64,000 nucleotides of DNA from Streptomyces sp. NBC_01255 (lineage in GTDB: Bacteria > Actinomycetota > Actinomycetes > Streptomycetales > Streptomycetaceae). The DNA lies in the NCBI RefSeq assembly GCF_036226445.1, contig NZ_CP108474.1, forward strand, positions 6,882,001-6,946,000, given 5' to 3'. Of this stretch, positions 44,478 to 52,094 are shown one piece after another. Each line of letters begins with the position of its first letter. The stretch's first letter is position 1. Below the pieces are notes generated by a model. The model saw only the letters and a program-made list of their open reading frames with translations. It did no database searches and was not told the DNA's origin. Both the position numbers and the translations under genes were made by a program.

Positions 44478-45869
44478 ATGAAGGCCCACGACGCGATGTA
44501 CATCGGCGGGGAGTGGCGCCCCGCCTCCTCGGCGGAGACCATCCCCGTGATCGACCCGGCGGACGAGCAGGTCATCGCCCACGTCCCGGCGGGCACCGCC
44601 GAGGACGTCGACGCCGCCGTACGCGCCGCCCGCGCCGCGCTCCCCGGCTGGGCCGCCACCCCGCCCGCCGAGCGCGCCGCCCGCATCACCGCCCTGCGCG
44701 ACGCGCTCGCCGCCCGCGCCGAGGAGATCGCCGCCACGGTCACCGCCGAACTCGGCGCCCCGCCGCAGCTCGCCGCCGCCGTCCACGCGGGCCTGCCGAT
44801 CGCGGTCGCCGGCACGTACGCCGAACTGGCCGCCACCCACCCGTTCGAGGAGAAGGTCGGCAACTCCACCGTCTACGCGGAGCCGGTCGGCGTCGTCGCC
44901 GCGATCACCCCCTGGAACTACCCGCTCCACCAGATCGTCGCCAAGGTCGCCCCCGCGCTCGCCGCCGGCTGCACGACCGTCCTCAAGCCCGCCGAGGACA
45001 CCCCGCTCACCGCCCAGCTCTTCGCCGAGGCCGCGCACGAGGCGGGTCTGCCCGCCGGCGTCTTCAACCTGGTCACCGGCCTCGGCCCGGTCGCCGGACA
45101 GGCCCTCGCCGAACACCCGGACGTGGACCTCGTCTCCTTCACCGGCTCCACCGCCGTCGGCCGCCGCATCGGCGCCCTCGCGGGCGGCGCCGTCAAGCGG
45201 GTCGCCCTCGAACTGGGCGGCAAGTCCGCCAACGTGATCCTGCCGAGCGCCGACCTCCCCAAGGCCGTCGCCGTCGGCATCGCCAACGTCATGTCCAACT
45301 CGGGCCAGACGTGCAGCGCCTGGACCCGGATGCTCGTCCCCGCCGAGCGGTACGAGGAGGCCGTGGCCCTCGCCGCCGAGGCCGTCGCCAAGTACGTCCC
45401 CGGCGAGCGCGTCGGCCCCCTCGTCAACGCCAAGCAGCAGCAGCGGGTCCGCGGCTACATCGAGAAGGGCGTCGCAGAGGGCGCCCGGCTCGTCGCCGGC
45501 GGCCCCGAGGCCCCGCGCGAGACCGGCTACTACGTCTCCCCGACCGTCTTCGCCGACGTCACCCCGGACATGACCATCGCCCGCGAGGAGATCTTCGGCC
45601 CGGTCGTCTCGATCATCCGGTACGAGGACGAGGCCGACGCGCTGGCCATCGCCAACGGCACCGAGTACGGCCTCGCCGGAGCCGTCTGGGGCGAGCCCGC
45701 GGAGGCCGTCGCCTTCGCGCGCCGCATGGAGACCGGACAGGTCGACATCAACGGCGGCCGGTTCAACCCGCTGGCCCCCTTCGGCGGCTGGAAGCAGTCC
45801 GGCGTCGGCCGGGAGCTCGGCGCGCACGGCCTCGCCGAGTACCTCCAGACCAAGTCCCTCCAGTTCTGA
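44478..45869 (+). CDS. NAD(P)-dependent aldehyde dehydrogenase
   Basis: 463 residues from ATG at 44478 with GAGGAG in front. Complete ALDH fold: TPWNYPLHQIVAKVAPAL, FTGSTAVGRRI, general base E245 (LELGGKS), catalytic C279 (NSGQTCSAW), and EEIFGPVVSIIRY near the C-terminus. Oxidises an aldehyde to the acid. The alcohol dehydrogenase encoded 44 bp downstream would supply the aldehyde, so the pair probably degrades an alcohol in two steps. Substrate not readable from sequence. Confidence 0.94.
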   Translation: MKAHDAMYIGGEWRPASSAETIPVIDPADEQVIAHVPAGTAEDVDAAVRAARAALPGWAATPPAERAARITALRDALAARAEEIAATVTAELGAPPQLAAAVHAGLPIAVAGTYAELAATHPFEEKVGNSTVYAEPVGVVAAITPWNYPLHQIVAKVAPALAAGCTTVLKPAEDTPLTAQLFAEAAHEAGLPAGVFNLVTGLGPVAGQALAEHPDVDLVSFTGSTAVGRRIGALAGGAVKRVALELGGKSANVILPSADLPKAVAVGIANVMSNSGQTCSAWTRMLVPAERYEEAVALAAEAVAKYVPGERVGPLVNAKQQQRVRGYIEKGVAEGARLVAGGPEAPRETGYYVSPTVFADVTPDMTIAREEIFGPVVSIIRYEDEADALAIANGTEYGLAGAVWGEPAEAVAFARRMETGQVDINGGRFNPLAPFGGWKQSGVGRELGAHGLAEYLQTKSLQF

Positions 45870-45913
45870 CCGGTCATGTCCCGCCCGTTTCGAGCGCAGA
45901 AGGAGCAACGAGC

Positions 45914-46996
45914 GTGATCCGCGCCGCCGTCCTGCCCGCCGTCGGCTCTCCCCTGGAGATCACCGGCATCGAACTCCCCGAGCCGGGCCCCGGCCAGGTC
46001 AGGGTCCGGCTCGCCGCCGCCGGGGTCTGCCACTCCGACCTGTCCCTCTCCAACGGCACCATGCGCGTGCCGGTCCCGGCCGTCCTCGGCCACGAGGGCG
46101 CCGGCACCGTCGTCTCGGTCGGCGAGGGCGTCACGCACGTCGCCCCCGGCGACGGCGTCGTCCTCAACTGGGCGCCGTCCTGCGGCAGCTGCCACCCCTG
46201 CTCGCTCGGCGAGGTCTGGCTCTGCGCGAACGCCCTCACCGGCTCAGCGAACATCCACGCCCGCACCGAGGACGGCACCGAGCTCCACCCCGGACTCAAC
46301 GTCGCCGCCTTCGCCGAGGAGACGGTCGTCGCCGCGAACTGCGTCCTGCCCGTCCCCGACGGCGTCCCGCTCACCGACGCCGCCCTGCTCGGCTGCGCCG
46401 TCCTCACCGGCTGGGGCGCGGTCCACCACTCCGCGCGGGTGAGGGAGGGCGAGACCGTCGCGGTGTTCGGCGTCGGCGGGGTCGGCCTCGCCGCGCTCCA
46501 GGCCGCCCGGATCGCGGGCGCGTCCAGGATCGTCGCGGTCGACGTCTCCCCCGAGAAGGAGGCCCTGGCGAGGGCGGCGGGCGCCACCGCGTACGTCGTC
46601 GCCTCCGAGACGACGGCGAAGGACATCCGGAAGCTGACGGGCGGCCAGGGCGTCGACGTGGCCGTCGAGTGCGTCGGCCGCGCCGTCACCATCCGCACCG
46701 CCTGGGACTCCACCCGGCGCGGCGGCCGCACCACGGTCGTCGGCATCGGCGGCAAGGACCAGCAGGTCACCTTCCACGCCCTGGAGCTCTTCCACTGGGG
46801 CCGCACCCTGGCCGGCTGCGTCTACGGCAACTCGAACCCGGCCGTGGACCTGCCGGTCCTCGCCGAGCACATCAGGGCCGGCCGCTTCGACCTCGGCGCC
46901 CTGGTCACCGAGCGGATCACCCTGGAAGGCATCCCGGCGGCCTTCGACAACATGCTCGCGGGCAAGGGCGGCCGGGCCCTGGTGATCTTCCCCTGA
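45914..46996 (+). CDS. Zinc-dependent medium-chain alcohol dehydrogenase
   Basis: 360 residues from GTG at 45914, with AGGAG 9 bp upstream. Catalytic zinc ligands in GVCHSDLS (Cys) and LGHEGAG (His/Glu); structural zinc ligands in CGSCHPCSLGEVWLC (four cysteines); nucleotide-binding VFGVGGVGLAALQAARIAGA. The class resembles class III/Mycobacterium-type MDR enzymes that act on primary alcohols or mycothiol adducts. Second gene of the ALDH/ADH operon, closed by the strong hairpin at 47010. Confidence 0.93.
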   Translation: MIRAAVLPAVGSPLEITGIELPEPGPGQVRVRLAAAGVCHSDLSLSNGTMRVPVPAVLGHEGAGTVVSVGEGVTHVAPGDGVVLNWAPSCGSCHPCSLGEVWLCANALTGSANIHARTEDGTELHPGLNVAAFAEETVVAANCVLPVPDGVPLTDAALLGCAVLTGWGAVHHSARVREGETVAVFGVGGVGLAALQAARIAGASRIVAVDVSPEKEALARAAGATAYVVASETTAKDIRKLTGGQGVDVAVECVGRAVTIRTAWDSTRRGGRTTVVGIGGKDQQVTFHALELFHWGRTLAGCVYGNSNPAVDLPVLAEHIRAGRFDLGALVTERITLEGIPAAFDNMLAGKGGRALVIFP

Positions 46997-47009
46997 CGGC
47001 ACGCGGAAT

Positions 47010-47050
47010 CGCGGAAGCCCGTACCGGCTCACCCGGTACGGGCTTCCGCG
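47010..47050. terminator. Strong bidirectional terminator
   Basis: Perfect 18-bp inverted repeat: left arm 47010-47027 (begins CGCGGAAGCC), right arm 47033-47050 (ends GGCTTCCGCG), 5-nt loop. It lies between the convergent ADH operon and the end of the azomycin-like operon and could serve both. Confidence 0.8.
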
Positions 47051-47078
47051 TCCCAGCCGTCCGCGTCCCAGCCGTCCG
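47049..47078. repeat. 15-bp tandem duplication
   Basis: The unit CGTCCCAGCCGTCCG occurs twice head to tail (47049-47063 and 47064-47078), between the terminator and the reductase stop codon. Confidence 0.7.
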
Positions 47079-47082
47079 CGCG

Positions 47083-48009
47083 TCACAGATCCAGGACGAG
47101 GCGGGCGCCGCGCGAGCGCCCCACGCAGATCATCATCGTCGCCCCCGAGGCCTTCTCGTCCTCGCCGAGGACGGAGTCGTGGTGCTCGGGCGTTCCGGCG
47201 ATCACCTTCGTCTCACAGGTGCCGCACCAGCCCTCCTCGCAGGAGTACGCGACATCCGGCACCGCCTCGCGAACGGCGTCGAGGAGCGTCCGGCCCGGCC
47301 CGACGGTCAGCGTCCGGCCACTGCGCCGCAGCTCGACCTCGAAGCCCTCCGCGGGCACGTCTCCCGTCGGCGGAACCGGCGCCGCTCCGAACCGTTCCGT
47401 GTGCAGCGGCCCCTGCCACCGTTCCTCCACCGCCCGCAGAAGCCCCTCCGGGCCGCAGCAGTACACGGCCGTCTCCGCCGGAATCCCGGCGAGGACGGCG
47501 TCCAGGTCGGGCAGTCCCGCGGTGTCCCGCGGGACGAGCGTGACCCCGGGGAGTACGGCGAGCTCCTCGCGGTAGGCCATGGCCGCCAGGCTCCGGCCCC
47601 CGTACAGCAGCGACCAGGACCCCGGCGGCAGGGAGCGGACCATCGGCAGCAGAGGAGTGATGCCGATACCCCCGGCGACGAACAGATACCGCTCGGCGGG
47701 CACCAGCGGGAAGCGGTTGAAAGGACCCCGCACCCCGAGGACCGTGCCCTCGCCGACGGAGGTGTGGATCTCCTTCGACCCGCCCCGGCCTTCGGGCTCC
47801 CGCAGCACCCCCAGCCGGTACGTGCTCCGGTCCGCCGGGTCACCGCAGAGCGAGTAGTGCCGGACCGCACCGGACGGCAGCACCACCTCCAGATGCGCGC
47901 CGGGCTCCCACGGGGCCAGGGCGGCGCCCGTGGGATCGGCGAGCACGAGCCCCAGGACGCCCTCGGCCTCCTGGACGACGGACCGGACCGTGAGTCGGGC
48001 TGTGGACAT
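47083..48009 (-). CDS. PDR/VanB-type reductase (FMN, NAD(P)H, C-terminal 2Fe-2S)
   Basis: 308 residues. Phthalate-dioxygenase-reductase family: FMN-binding region HYSLCGDP with the nearby AHLEVVLPSG, NAD(P)H region LFVAGGIGITPLLPMV and a plant-type 2Fe-2S domain at the C-terminus with CEEGWCGTC and a further Cys predicted near MMICVGRS. It passes electrons from NAD(P)H through FMN to its iron-sulfur centre. Last gene of the seven-gene azomycin-like operon, 3 bp after the permease gene, and the obvious electron source for the Rieske ferredoxin and the diiron oxidase encoded upstream. Confidence 0.92.
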   Translation of the reverse strand: MSTARLTVRSVVQEAEGVLGLVLADPTGAALAPWEPGAHLEVVLPSGAVRHYSLCGDPADRSTYRLGVLREPEGRGGSKEIHTSVGEGTVLGVRGPFNRFPLVPAERYLFVAGGIGITPLLPMVRSLPPGSWSLLYGGRSLAAMAYREELAVLPGVTLVPRDTAGLPDLDAVLAGIPAETAVYCCGPEGLLRAVEERWQGPLHTERFGAAPVPPTGDVPAEGFEVELRRSGRTLTVGPGRTLLDAVREAVPDVAYSCEEGWCGTCETKVIAGTPEHHDSVLGEDEKASGATMMICVGRSRGARLVLDL

Positions 48010-48012
48010 GCA

Positions 48013-49464
48013 TCACCTCGAAACTCGCGACGGCGGCAGCAGGGGCTCCGGCCACACTCGGCACAGCGCCCCGTAGAGCCCGGCGGCGACGGCGAAGGAG
48101 GCCGGCAGGCTCAGGTCGACCCCGCCGGTCAGCTCCGTCAACGGGCCGGTGTACAGCGGGTTGTTGACCCACAGGATCCCCACCGCCGAACCGGCGGCGA
48201 AGGCCCCGGCGGCCCGCGGGTTGACCCCGCGCGTGTACCAGTAGCGCCCGCCCCCGCCGGTGGTGAAGGTGCGCAGCGCCGCCGTGTCGTACCGGCCGCG
48301 GTGGAGCACGTAGCCGACGGAGAGCACCGCCGCCCACGGGGCGACGACCGTCAGCAGCAGCGTCACGAACGCCGACATCGCGTCCATCGCGTCGTACACC
48401 ACCGCCCCGAGGTAGAGGACGGCCATGGCGAGCAGCGCGACGACCGTGGTGACGCCGGCCCGCGAGGCGCGCCAGAACACCGAGTTGGCGGAGAGCCCGG
48501 CCGCGTACAGACACAGTCCGGCCTGCGGCAGGGTGCCCGCGAAGCCGAAGACCACGACCGCCACCGCGAACCAGCCGGGGACGGCGTCCGTCAGGCCCTG
48601 GAGCCACGGCTCGTCGGGGACGGGGAAGAGGGTCGTCACGTACGCGCCGGTGAGCAGCGCCGCGAGGCTGCTGAGGAACATGGAGATCCCGCTGGCCCGC
48701 ACGACCCGCCCGGTGGGGGTGGAGGCGGGCATGAAGCGGGTGTAGTCGCCCTGGAAGGTCGCGTACGACAGCGGCATGGTCGCGGCGGCGGTGGCCGCGA
48801 GCAGCCAGGTGTGCAGGGCGCTGTCGAGTGCGAGCGTCCCGCCGGCGTATCCCGCGTCGAAGTCCGGGGCCAGGACGAGGACGGTGCCGAGCAGGACCAC
48901 GCCGCCGGTGACCGCAGTGACCCGGTACGTACGGACGAGCGCCCCGTGGCCGCGTACGGCGACGAGCGCGACCGCCGCCGCCGTCACGAACATCGCTATC
49001 GTCAGCGCGCCCGGGCCCGTCGGGGTGGACAGCAGCCGGTGGCCGGCGACCATGACGGCGGTGCCGCCCGTCCACACGGCGATCGCGAAGAAGCCGAGCG
49101 CCGTGACCACCGTGATGACGTTGCCGACGATCCTGCCGCGCACCCCGAAGTGCGCCCCGCTCGCCATGGGGTCGTTGGTGCCGGTACGGACACCGAAGCG
49201 GGCGAGGGGTGCGAGCAGCAGGGAACCGACGGCGACGCCGACCGTGATCGCGCTCGCCGAGGCCCACCAGCCGAGGCCGAAGACCACGGGCAGCGCGCCG
49301 AGCACGACGGTCCCGAACGAGAACTGCGCGGACGGCCAGATCCAGCCGAAGTCGGCCGGGGACGAGGTGCGTTCGGACTCGGGGACGGGCGCGATGCCGT
49401 CGTGCCCGACCGCCGCACGGGGCGGCGCCGCGATCGACGCCGCCCCGGTCGGTGTGGTGGTCAC
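48013..49464 (-). CDS. NCS1-type (cytosine/purine/allantoin) permease
   Basis: 483 residues from GTG at 49464, overlapping the Rieske stop by 4 bp. About 12 membrane helices with the NCS1 opening DFGWIWPSAQFSFGTVVLGALP (in parts), GTNDPMASGAHFGVRGRIVGNVI (in parts) and SYATFQGDYTRFMPASTP near the middle. NCS1 proteins carry small nitrogen heterocycles (cytosine, purines, hydantoins, allantoin). In an operon predicted to make 2-aminoimidazole and 2-nitroimidazole, transport of one of these is a reasonable inference, but direction is unknown. Confidence 0.9.
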   Translation of the reverse strand: MTTTPTGAASIAAPPRAAVGHDGIAPVPESERTSSPADFGWIWPSAQFSFGTVVLGALPVVFGLGWWASASAITVGVAVGSLLLAPLARFGVRTGTNDPMASGAHFGVRGRIVGNVITVVTALGFFAIAVWTGGTAVMVAGHRLLSTPTGPGALTIAMFVTAAAVALVAVRGHGALVRTYRVTAVTGGVVLLGTVLVLAPDFDAGYAGGTLALDSALHTWLLAATAAATMPLSYATFQGDYTRFMPASTPTGRVVRASGISMFLSSLAALLTGAYVTTLFPVPDEPWLQGLTDAVPGWFAVAVVVFGFAGTLPQAGLCLYAAGLSANSVFWRASRAGVTTVVALLAMAVLYLGAVVYDAMDAMSAFVTLLLTVVAPWAAVLSVGYVLHRGRYDTAALRTFTTGGGGRYWYTRGVNPRAAGAFAAGSAVGILWVNNPLYTGPLTELTGGVDLSLPASFAVAAGLYGALCRVWPEPLLPPSRVSR

Positions 49465-49820
49465 AGGGCGCCCCCGGCTGCGTTCCCGGAGTCGTGTCCG
49501 GAGTTGTGTCCGGAGTCCTGGCCGGAGTCCTGGCCGGATTCCCGGCCGGGCAGGACGTCGACGACCCGGAGGGCGGCGCACGCGGCGCCCGAGGTCCGCT
49601 CGCCGCTCGTCAGATCGAAGGTCGTGTGGTGCAGGGGGCAGGTGATGCGCAGCCTGTCCCCGTCGACCCTGCCGTACTTGAGTCTGCCTCCGCGGTGCGG
49701 GCAGACGGCGGCGGCGAGCACCTTGCGGCCGCCGACCTCGACCAGGACCAGCTCCTCGGTCACCTGCCGGACGACGGGCTCGTCGGCCCCCCGCCGGCGC
49801 CCGGCGGGCACGGCCGTCAT
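49461..49820 (-). CDS. Rieske-type [2Fe-2S] ferredoxin of the azomycin-like operon
   Basis: 119 residues from ATG at 49820. Rieske cluster ligands C40/H42 (VCPHRGG) and C61/H64 (TCPLHHTTF). The size is that of small Rieske ferredoxins feeding oxygenases. The C-terminus is a run of a four-residue repeat (SGQD/SGHN/SGHD type) encoded by a 12-bp tandem repeat. Both ends overlap neighbours by 4 bp, coupling it to the HDO enzyme upstream and the permease downstream. Likely electron donor to the HDO diiron enzyme. Confidence 0.92.
   Translation of the reverse strand: MTAVPAGRRRGADEPVVRQVTEELVLVEVGGRKVLAAAVCPHRGGRLKYGRVDGDRLRITCPLHHTTFDLTSGERTSGAACAALRVVDVLPGRESGQDSGQDSGHNSGHDSGNAAGGAL
49484..49543. 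repeat. 12-bp minisatellite at the 3' end of the Rieske gene
   Basis: About five imperfect 12-bp units (consensus GGCCGGAGTCCT on the plus strand) lie inside the last codons of the Rieske gene and encode a repeated Asp-Ser-Gly-Gln/His/Asn tetrad. Copy number is likely to vary between strains. Confidence 0.7.
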
Positions 49821-50683
49821 CCGACGGTCTCCCGTGCCCGCGCGACGGCCGCCTCGGTGGCCGTCCCGACGATCTCGGAGGCCAGCCGCACGCCCGCCCA
49901 GATCTTCGCGAGGTCCGGTTCGTCGAGTGCCCGGATCGCCGTACGCATATGACTGCTGTGGTACGTGTCGATGTAGAGGTGCTCGGTGTAGTAGGCGTCG
50001 TGGACGATGCCGAGCCGCTGGGCCGCCCGGGCGAAGCTCTGGAAGGCGTACAGCACGCTGGTCTCGAAGTAGGCGTACGCCCCCAGGAAGTACTGGGGCG
50101 AGGGCGCCCGGCTGGCCAGCCAGTGGAACATGTTGACGTAGGCGTAGCACTCGGGGCTCGTCTCGTCGAGGTAGTCGTCGAGCCGGACGCTCATGCCGAG
50201 CTCCGTGAGGAGGTCCCGGTAGAGCTGGGAGTGGGCCTTCTCCTCGTTGCCGCAGCCGAGTTCGTCGATGAGGACCCGGAAGACCGCCATGCCGGAGCGG
50301 TACGGCAGCCGCGGCACGACCGGGAGCAGCGACTCGGACTCGGTGAGCCCGTCGAGGGCGAACTGCCCCACCACGGCCTTGAACTGTTCCAGTGTCGCGT
50401 GCTCGGCGAGGAAGGTCGCGCTCTCCGGGAGGTCCGCCTCCTCCTCCGCGAGGAACTCCTTGAGCGTCCCGAGCAGTTCGCCGGTGTTCGCGAACCGGGG
50501 CGCCGAGGCCTCGTGGCCGCGGGCCGTCGGCAGGATCCACCGCTCCTCGATCGCTGCCATCGATCCGTAGTCGCCGAGGCTGGGGACCCGCCGGTAGAGG
50601 GCGTGCAGGTCGCGCTGGGCGGTCGCGGCGGGGGCCGTGACGGAGTGCGCGACGACCGGAGGTCCGGAGGGCGAGGCGCTCAT
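49817..50683 (-). CDS. rohS: Heme-oxygenase-like diiron oxidase, RohS-type N-oxygenase (2-aminoimidazole to azomycin)
   Basis: 288 residues from ATG at 50683. All-helical HDO protein. Candidate iron ligands E115, E141, H151, E207, H235, D239 and H242 have spacings (26, 10, 56, 28, 4, 3) nearly the same as those I recall for the SznF central domain (E189, E215, H225, E281, H311, D315, H318). Signature pieces: DELGCGNEEKAHS and EHLYIDTYHSSHM. RohS of the azomycin pathway is an HDO that oxidises the amino group of 2-aminoimidazole to a nitro group. Here it lies between a DHDPS-family aldolase and a Rieske ferredoxin, overlapping both by 4 bp. Assignment to RohS is by operon content and fold; other HDO N-oxygenases cannot be excluded. 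Confidence 0.85.
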   Translation of the reverse strand: MSASPSGPPVVAHSVTAPAATAQRDLHALYRRVPSLGDYGSMAAIEERWILPTARGHEASAPRFANTGELLGTLKEFLAEEEADLPESATFLAEHATLEQFKAVVGQFALDGLTESESLLPVVPRLPYRSGMAVFRVLIDELGCGNEEKAHSQLYRDLLTELGMSVRLDDYLDETSPECYAYVNMFHWLASRAPSPQYFLGAYAYFETSVLYAFQSFARAAQRLGIVHDAYYTEHLYIDTYHSSHMRTAIRALDEPDLAKIWAGVRLASEIVGTATEAAVARARETVG

Positions 50684-51486
50684 GCCGCCTTGACCTCCTC
50701 GGCCGTGGCGGGCGAGCTGATCACGCCGCGTCGGTGCAGCTCCTTCTTCACCCAGCGGTACCAGTCGTCGAGGAAGACGCCGTACTTCTCGCAGACGGTG
50801 TTGATCTCCGCCTGGCGGTCGGGTGTCGGGTCGACGAGCATCCGGTTGCAGAGACCGGGTTCGAGGTTGGCCAGCGGGCCGATGAAGCCGTCGATGCCGC
50901 GGGCGTCGACGAGGAGGTTCTCCCAGCCCTCGAAGACCGGGATCCCGGTGCCCGCCCCGGCCATCCGCCGGGTGAACGCGGCGTCCCCGCTGGACTCCTT
51001 GATGCCGACGATCCCGGGTATCTCCTTGCAGATCCGGATCAGGGTGTCGAACTCGATGCGATTGCCCGAGAGCGCCTCCTCGTTGTAGAGGAAGATCGGG
51101 ATGTCGAGGGCCGCGCGGATCGCCTTGTAGTGCTCGACGATCCGGTCCTGCGTCACGTCGGCGCCGAACGGTGTGGTGACGACGACGGCGTCGGCGCCGA
51201 GCGCGGCGGCCGTGCGGGCCCGGTCGACCACCGAGGCGGTGTCCGGGAGCTGGATCCCGGCGAGCACGGGCAGGCCGTCGGCGTGCTTCACGGTGTACGT
51301 GACCACGTCCTGCCACTGCCGGGCGTCGAGCTTCCAGCCCTCGCCGGAGGTCAGGGCCGGCATGAGGCCGGTGACCTCGGAGTGGATGTGACCGACGAGC
51401 CGGGCGACGCTCTGCTCGTCGACGGTGCCGTTCTCGTCGAGCGGGGTGATCAGCGGGACGATGGTCCCGGAGTAGGTGCCAGGCAT
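50680..51486 (-). CDS. rohR: DHDPS-family retro-aldolase, RohR-type
   Basis: 268 residues from ATG at 51486. TIM-barrel of the dihydrodipicolinate synthase/N-acetylneuraminate lyase superfamily with Schiff-base K163 (GIVGIKESSGD), Y134 (IFLYNEEAL) and the LTSGEG loop in place of GTTGE. In the azomycin pathway RohR cleaves 4-hydroxy-2-oxoarginine to guanidinoacetaldehyde and pyruvate. No other lysine-pathway gene is near, so a role in diaminopimelate synthesis is unlikely. Overlaps the HDO gene by 4 bp. Confidence 0.85.
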   Translation of the reverse strand: MPGTYSGTIVPLITPLDENGTVDEQSVARLVGHIHSEVTGLMPALTSGEGWKLDARQWQDVVTYTVKHADGLPVLAGIQLPDTASVVDRARTAAALGADAVVVTTPFGADVTQDRIVEHYKAIRAALDIPIFLYNEEALSGNRIEFDTLIRICKEIPGIVGIKESSGDAAFTRRMAGAGTGIPVFEGWENLLVDARGIDGFIGPLANLEPGLCNRMLVDPTPDRQAEINTVCEKYGVFLDDWYRWVKKELHRRGVISSPATAEEVKAA

Positions 51487-51530
51487 GAGTGGGGTGCCCT
51501 TCGCGAGCGTGTCGGTGGTTCGAGCGGGTG

Positions 51531-52094
51531 TCAGAGGTCCTCGGAGGCGACCGTCAGGACCAGCGAGCGCCGGTAGAGGTCCTCCAGGTACGGGGGGAAC
51601 GACGGCTCCGCGACCGGGGCGGGCACACCGGCCCGGGCGATCGGTACGACGGGGAGTCCGGCGGTCCCGAGCAGCCGGGGGCTCGCGGTGTGCAGCGTGC
51701 CCCCTCGGCCGATGACCTGGGCGAGCAGCAGGCGTTCGTGCGTGGGCAGGCCGTCGAGCCCGGGAGCGGTGAAGGCCCGGCGGACGTCCGCCTCGTCGTA
51801 GGCGATCCGGTCGATGGCGAGGTCCGTGTGGAGGACGTCCATGAAGGGGTAGTAGTCGTCCTGGACCCCTCGCTCGTACGCCCACACGAGGTCGTCGCAG
51901 CGGCCGACCTGCTCCCAGCTCATGACGACCCGGCCGGCGGTTCCCGCGGCGAGGCGGTCCGCGAAGAAGGCCTTCGAGGCAACGCGGACGGCGTCGTCCT
52001 CGCTGTGCATGCCCATGAAGAGCGTGGCGTCGATGAACACGCCGTCGGTGGGGACCGTCTCGGTACGCACCGCGGAGGTGTCGTCAGCCGGCAT
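51531..52094 (-). CDS. Small protein in the position of the RohQ cyclase
   Basis: 187 residues from ATG at 52094, overlapping the PLP enzyme gene by 11 bp. Starts with [13 protein letters not shown], slightly PIN-like (hydrophobic strand then Asp), followed by a helical middle ([37 protein letters not shown]) and a C-terminal [15 protein letters not shown] segment; I think it belongs to a DUF6190-like group. No familiar catalytic motif. In the published azomycin route a separate enzyme, RohQ, cyclises guanidinoacetaldehyde to 2-aminoimidazole; this is the only operon member left for that step. I cannot confirm homology to RohQ from memory. Confidence 0.7.
   Translation of the reverse strand: MPADDTSAVRTETVPTDGVFIDATLFMGMHSEDDAVRVASKAFFADRLAAGTAGRVVMSWEQVGRCDDLVWAYERGVQDDYYPFMDVLHTDLAIDRIAYDEADVRRAFTAPGLDGLPTHERLLLAQVIGRGGTLHTASPRLLGTAGLPVVPIARAGVPAPVAEPSFPPYLEDLYRRSLVLTVASEDL

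Noticed and set aside
50680..51486. Calling the DHDPS-family gene dapA of lysine biosynthesis
   Set aside because: The GTTGE loop is changed to LTSGE, no other dap gene is near, and it is embedded in the roh-like operon.
51531..52094. Calling the small roh-operon protein a PIN-domain toxin nuclease
   Set aside because: Only the first strand resembles PIN; the other acidic residues cannot be placed and no antitoxin is adjacent.
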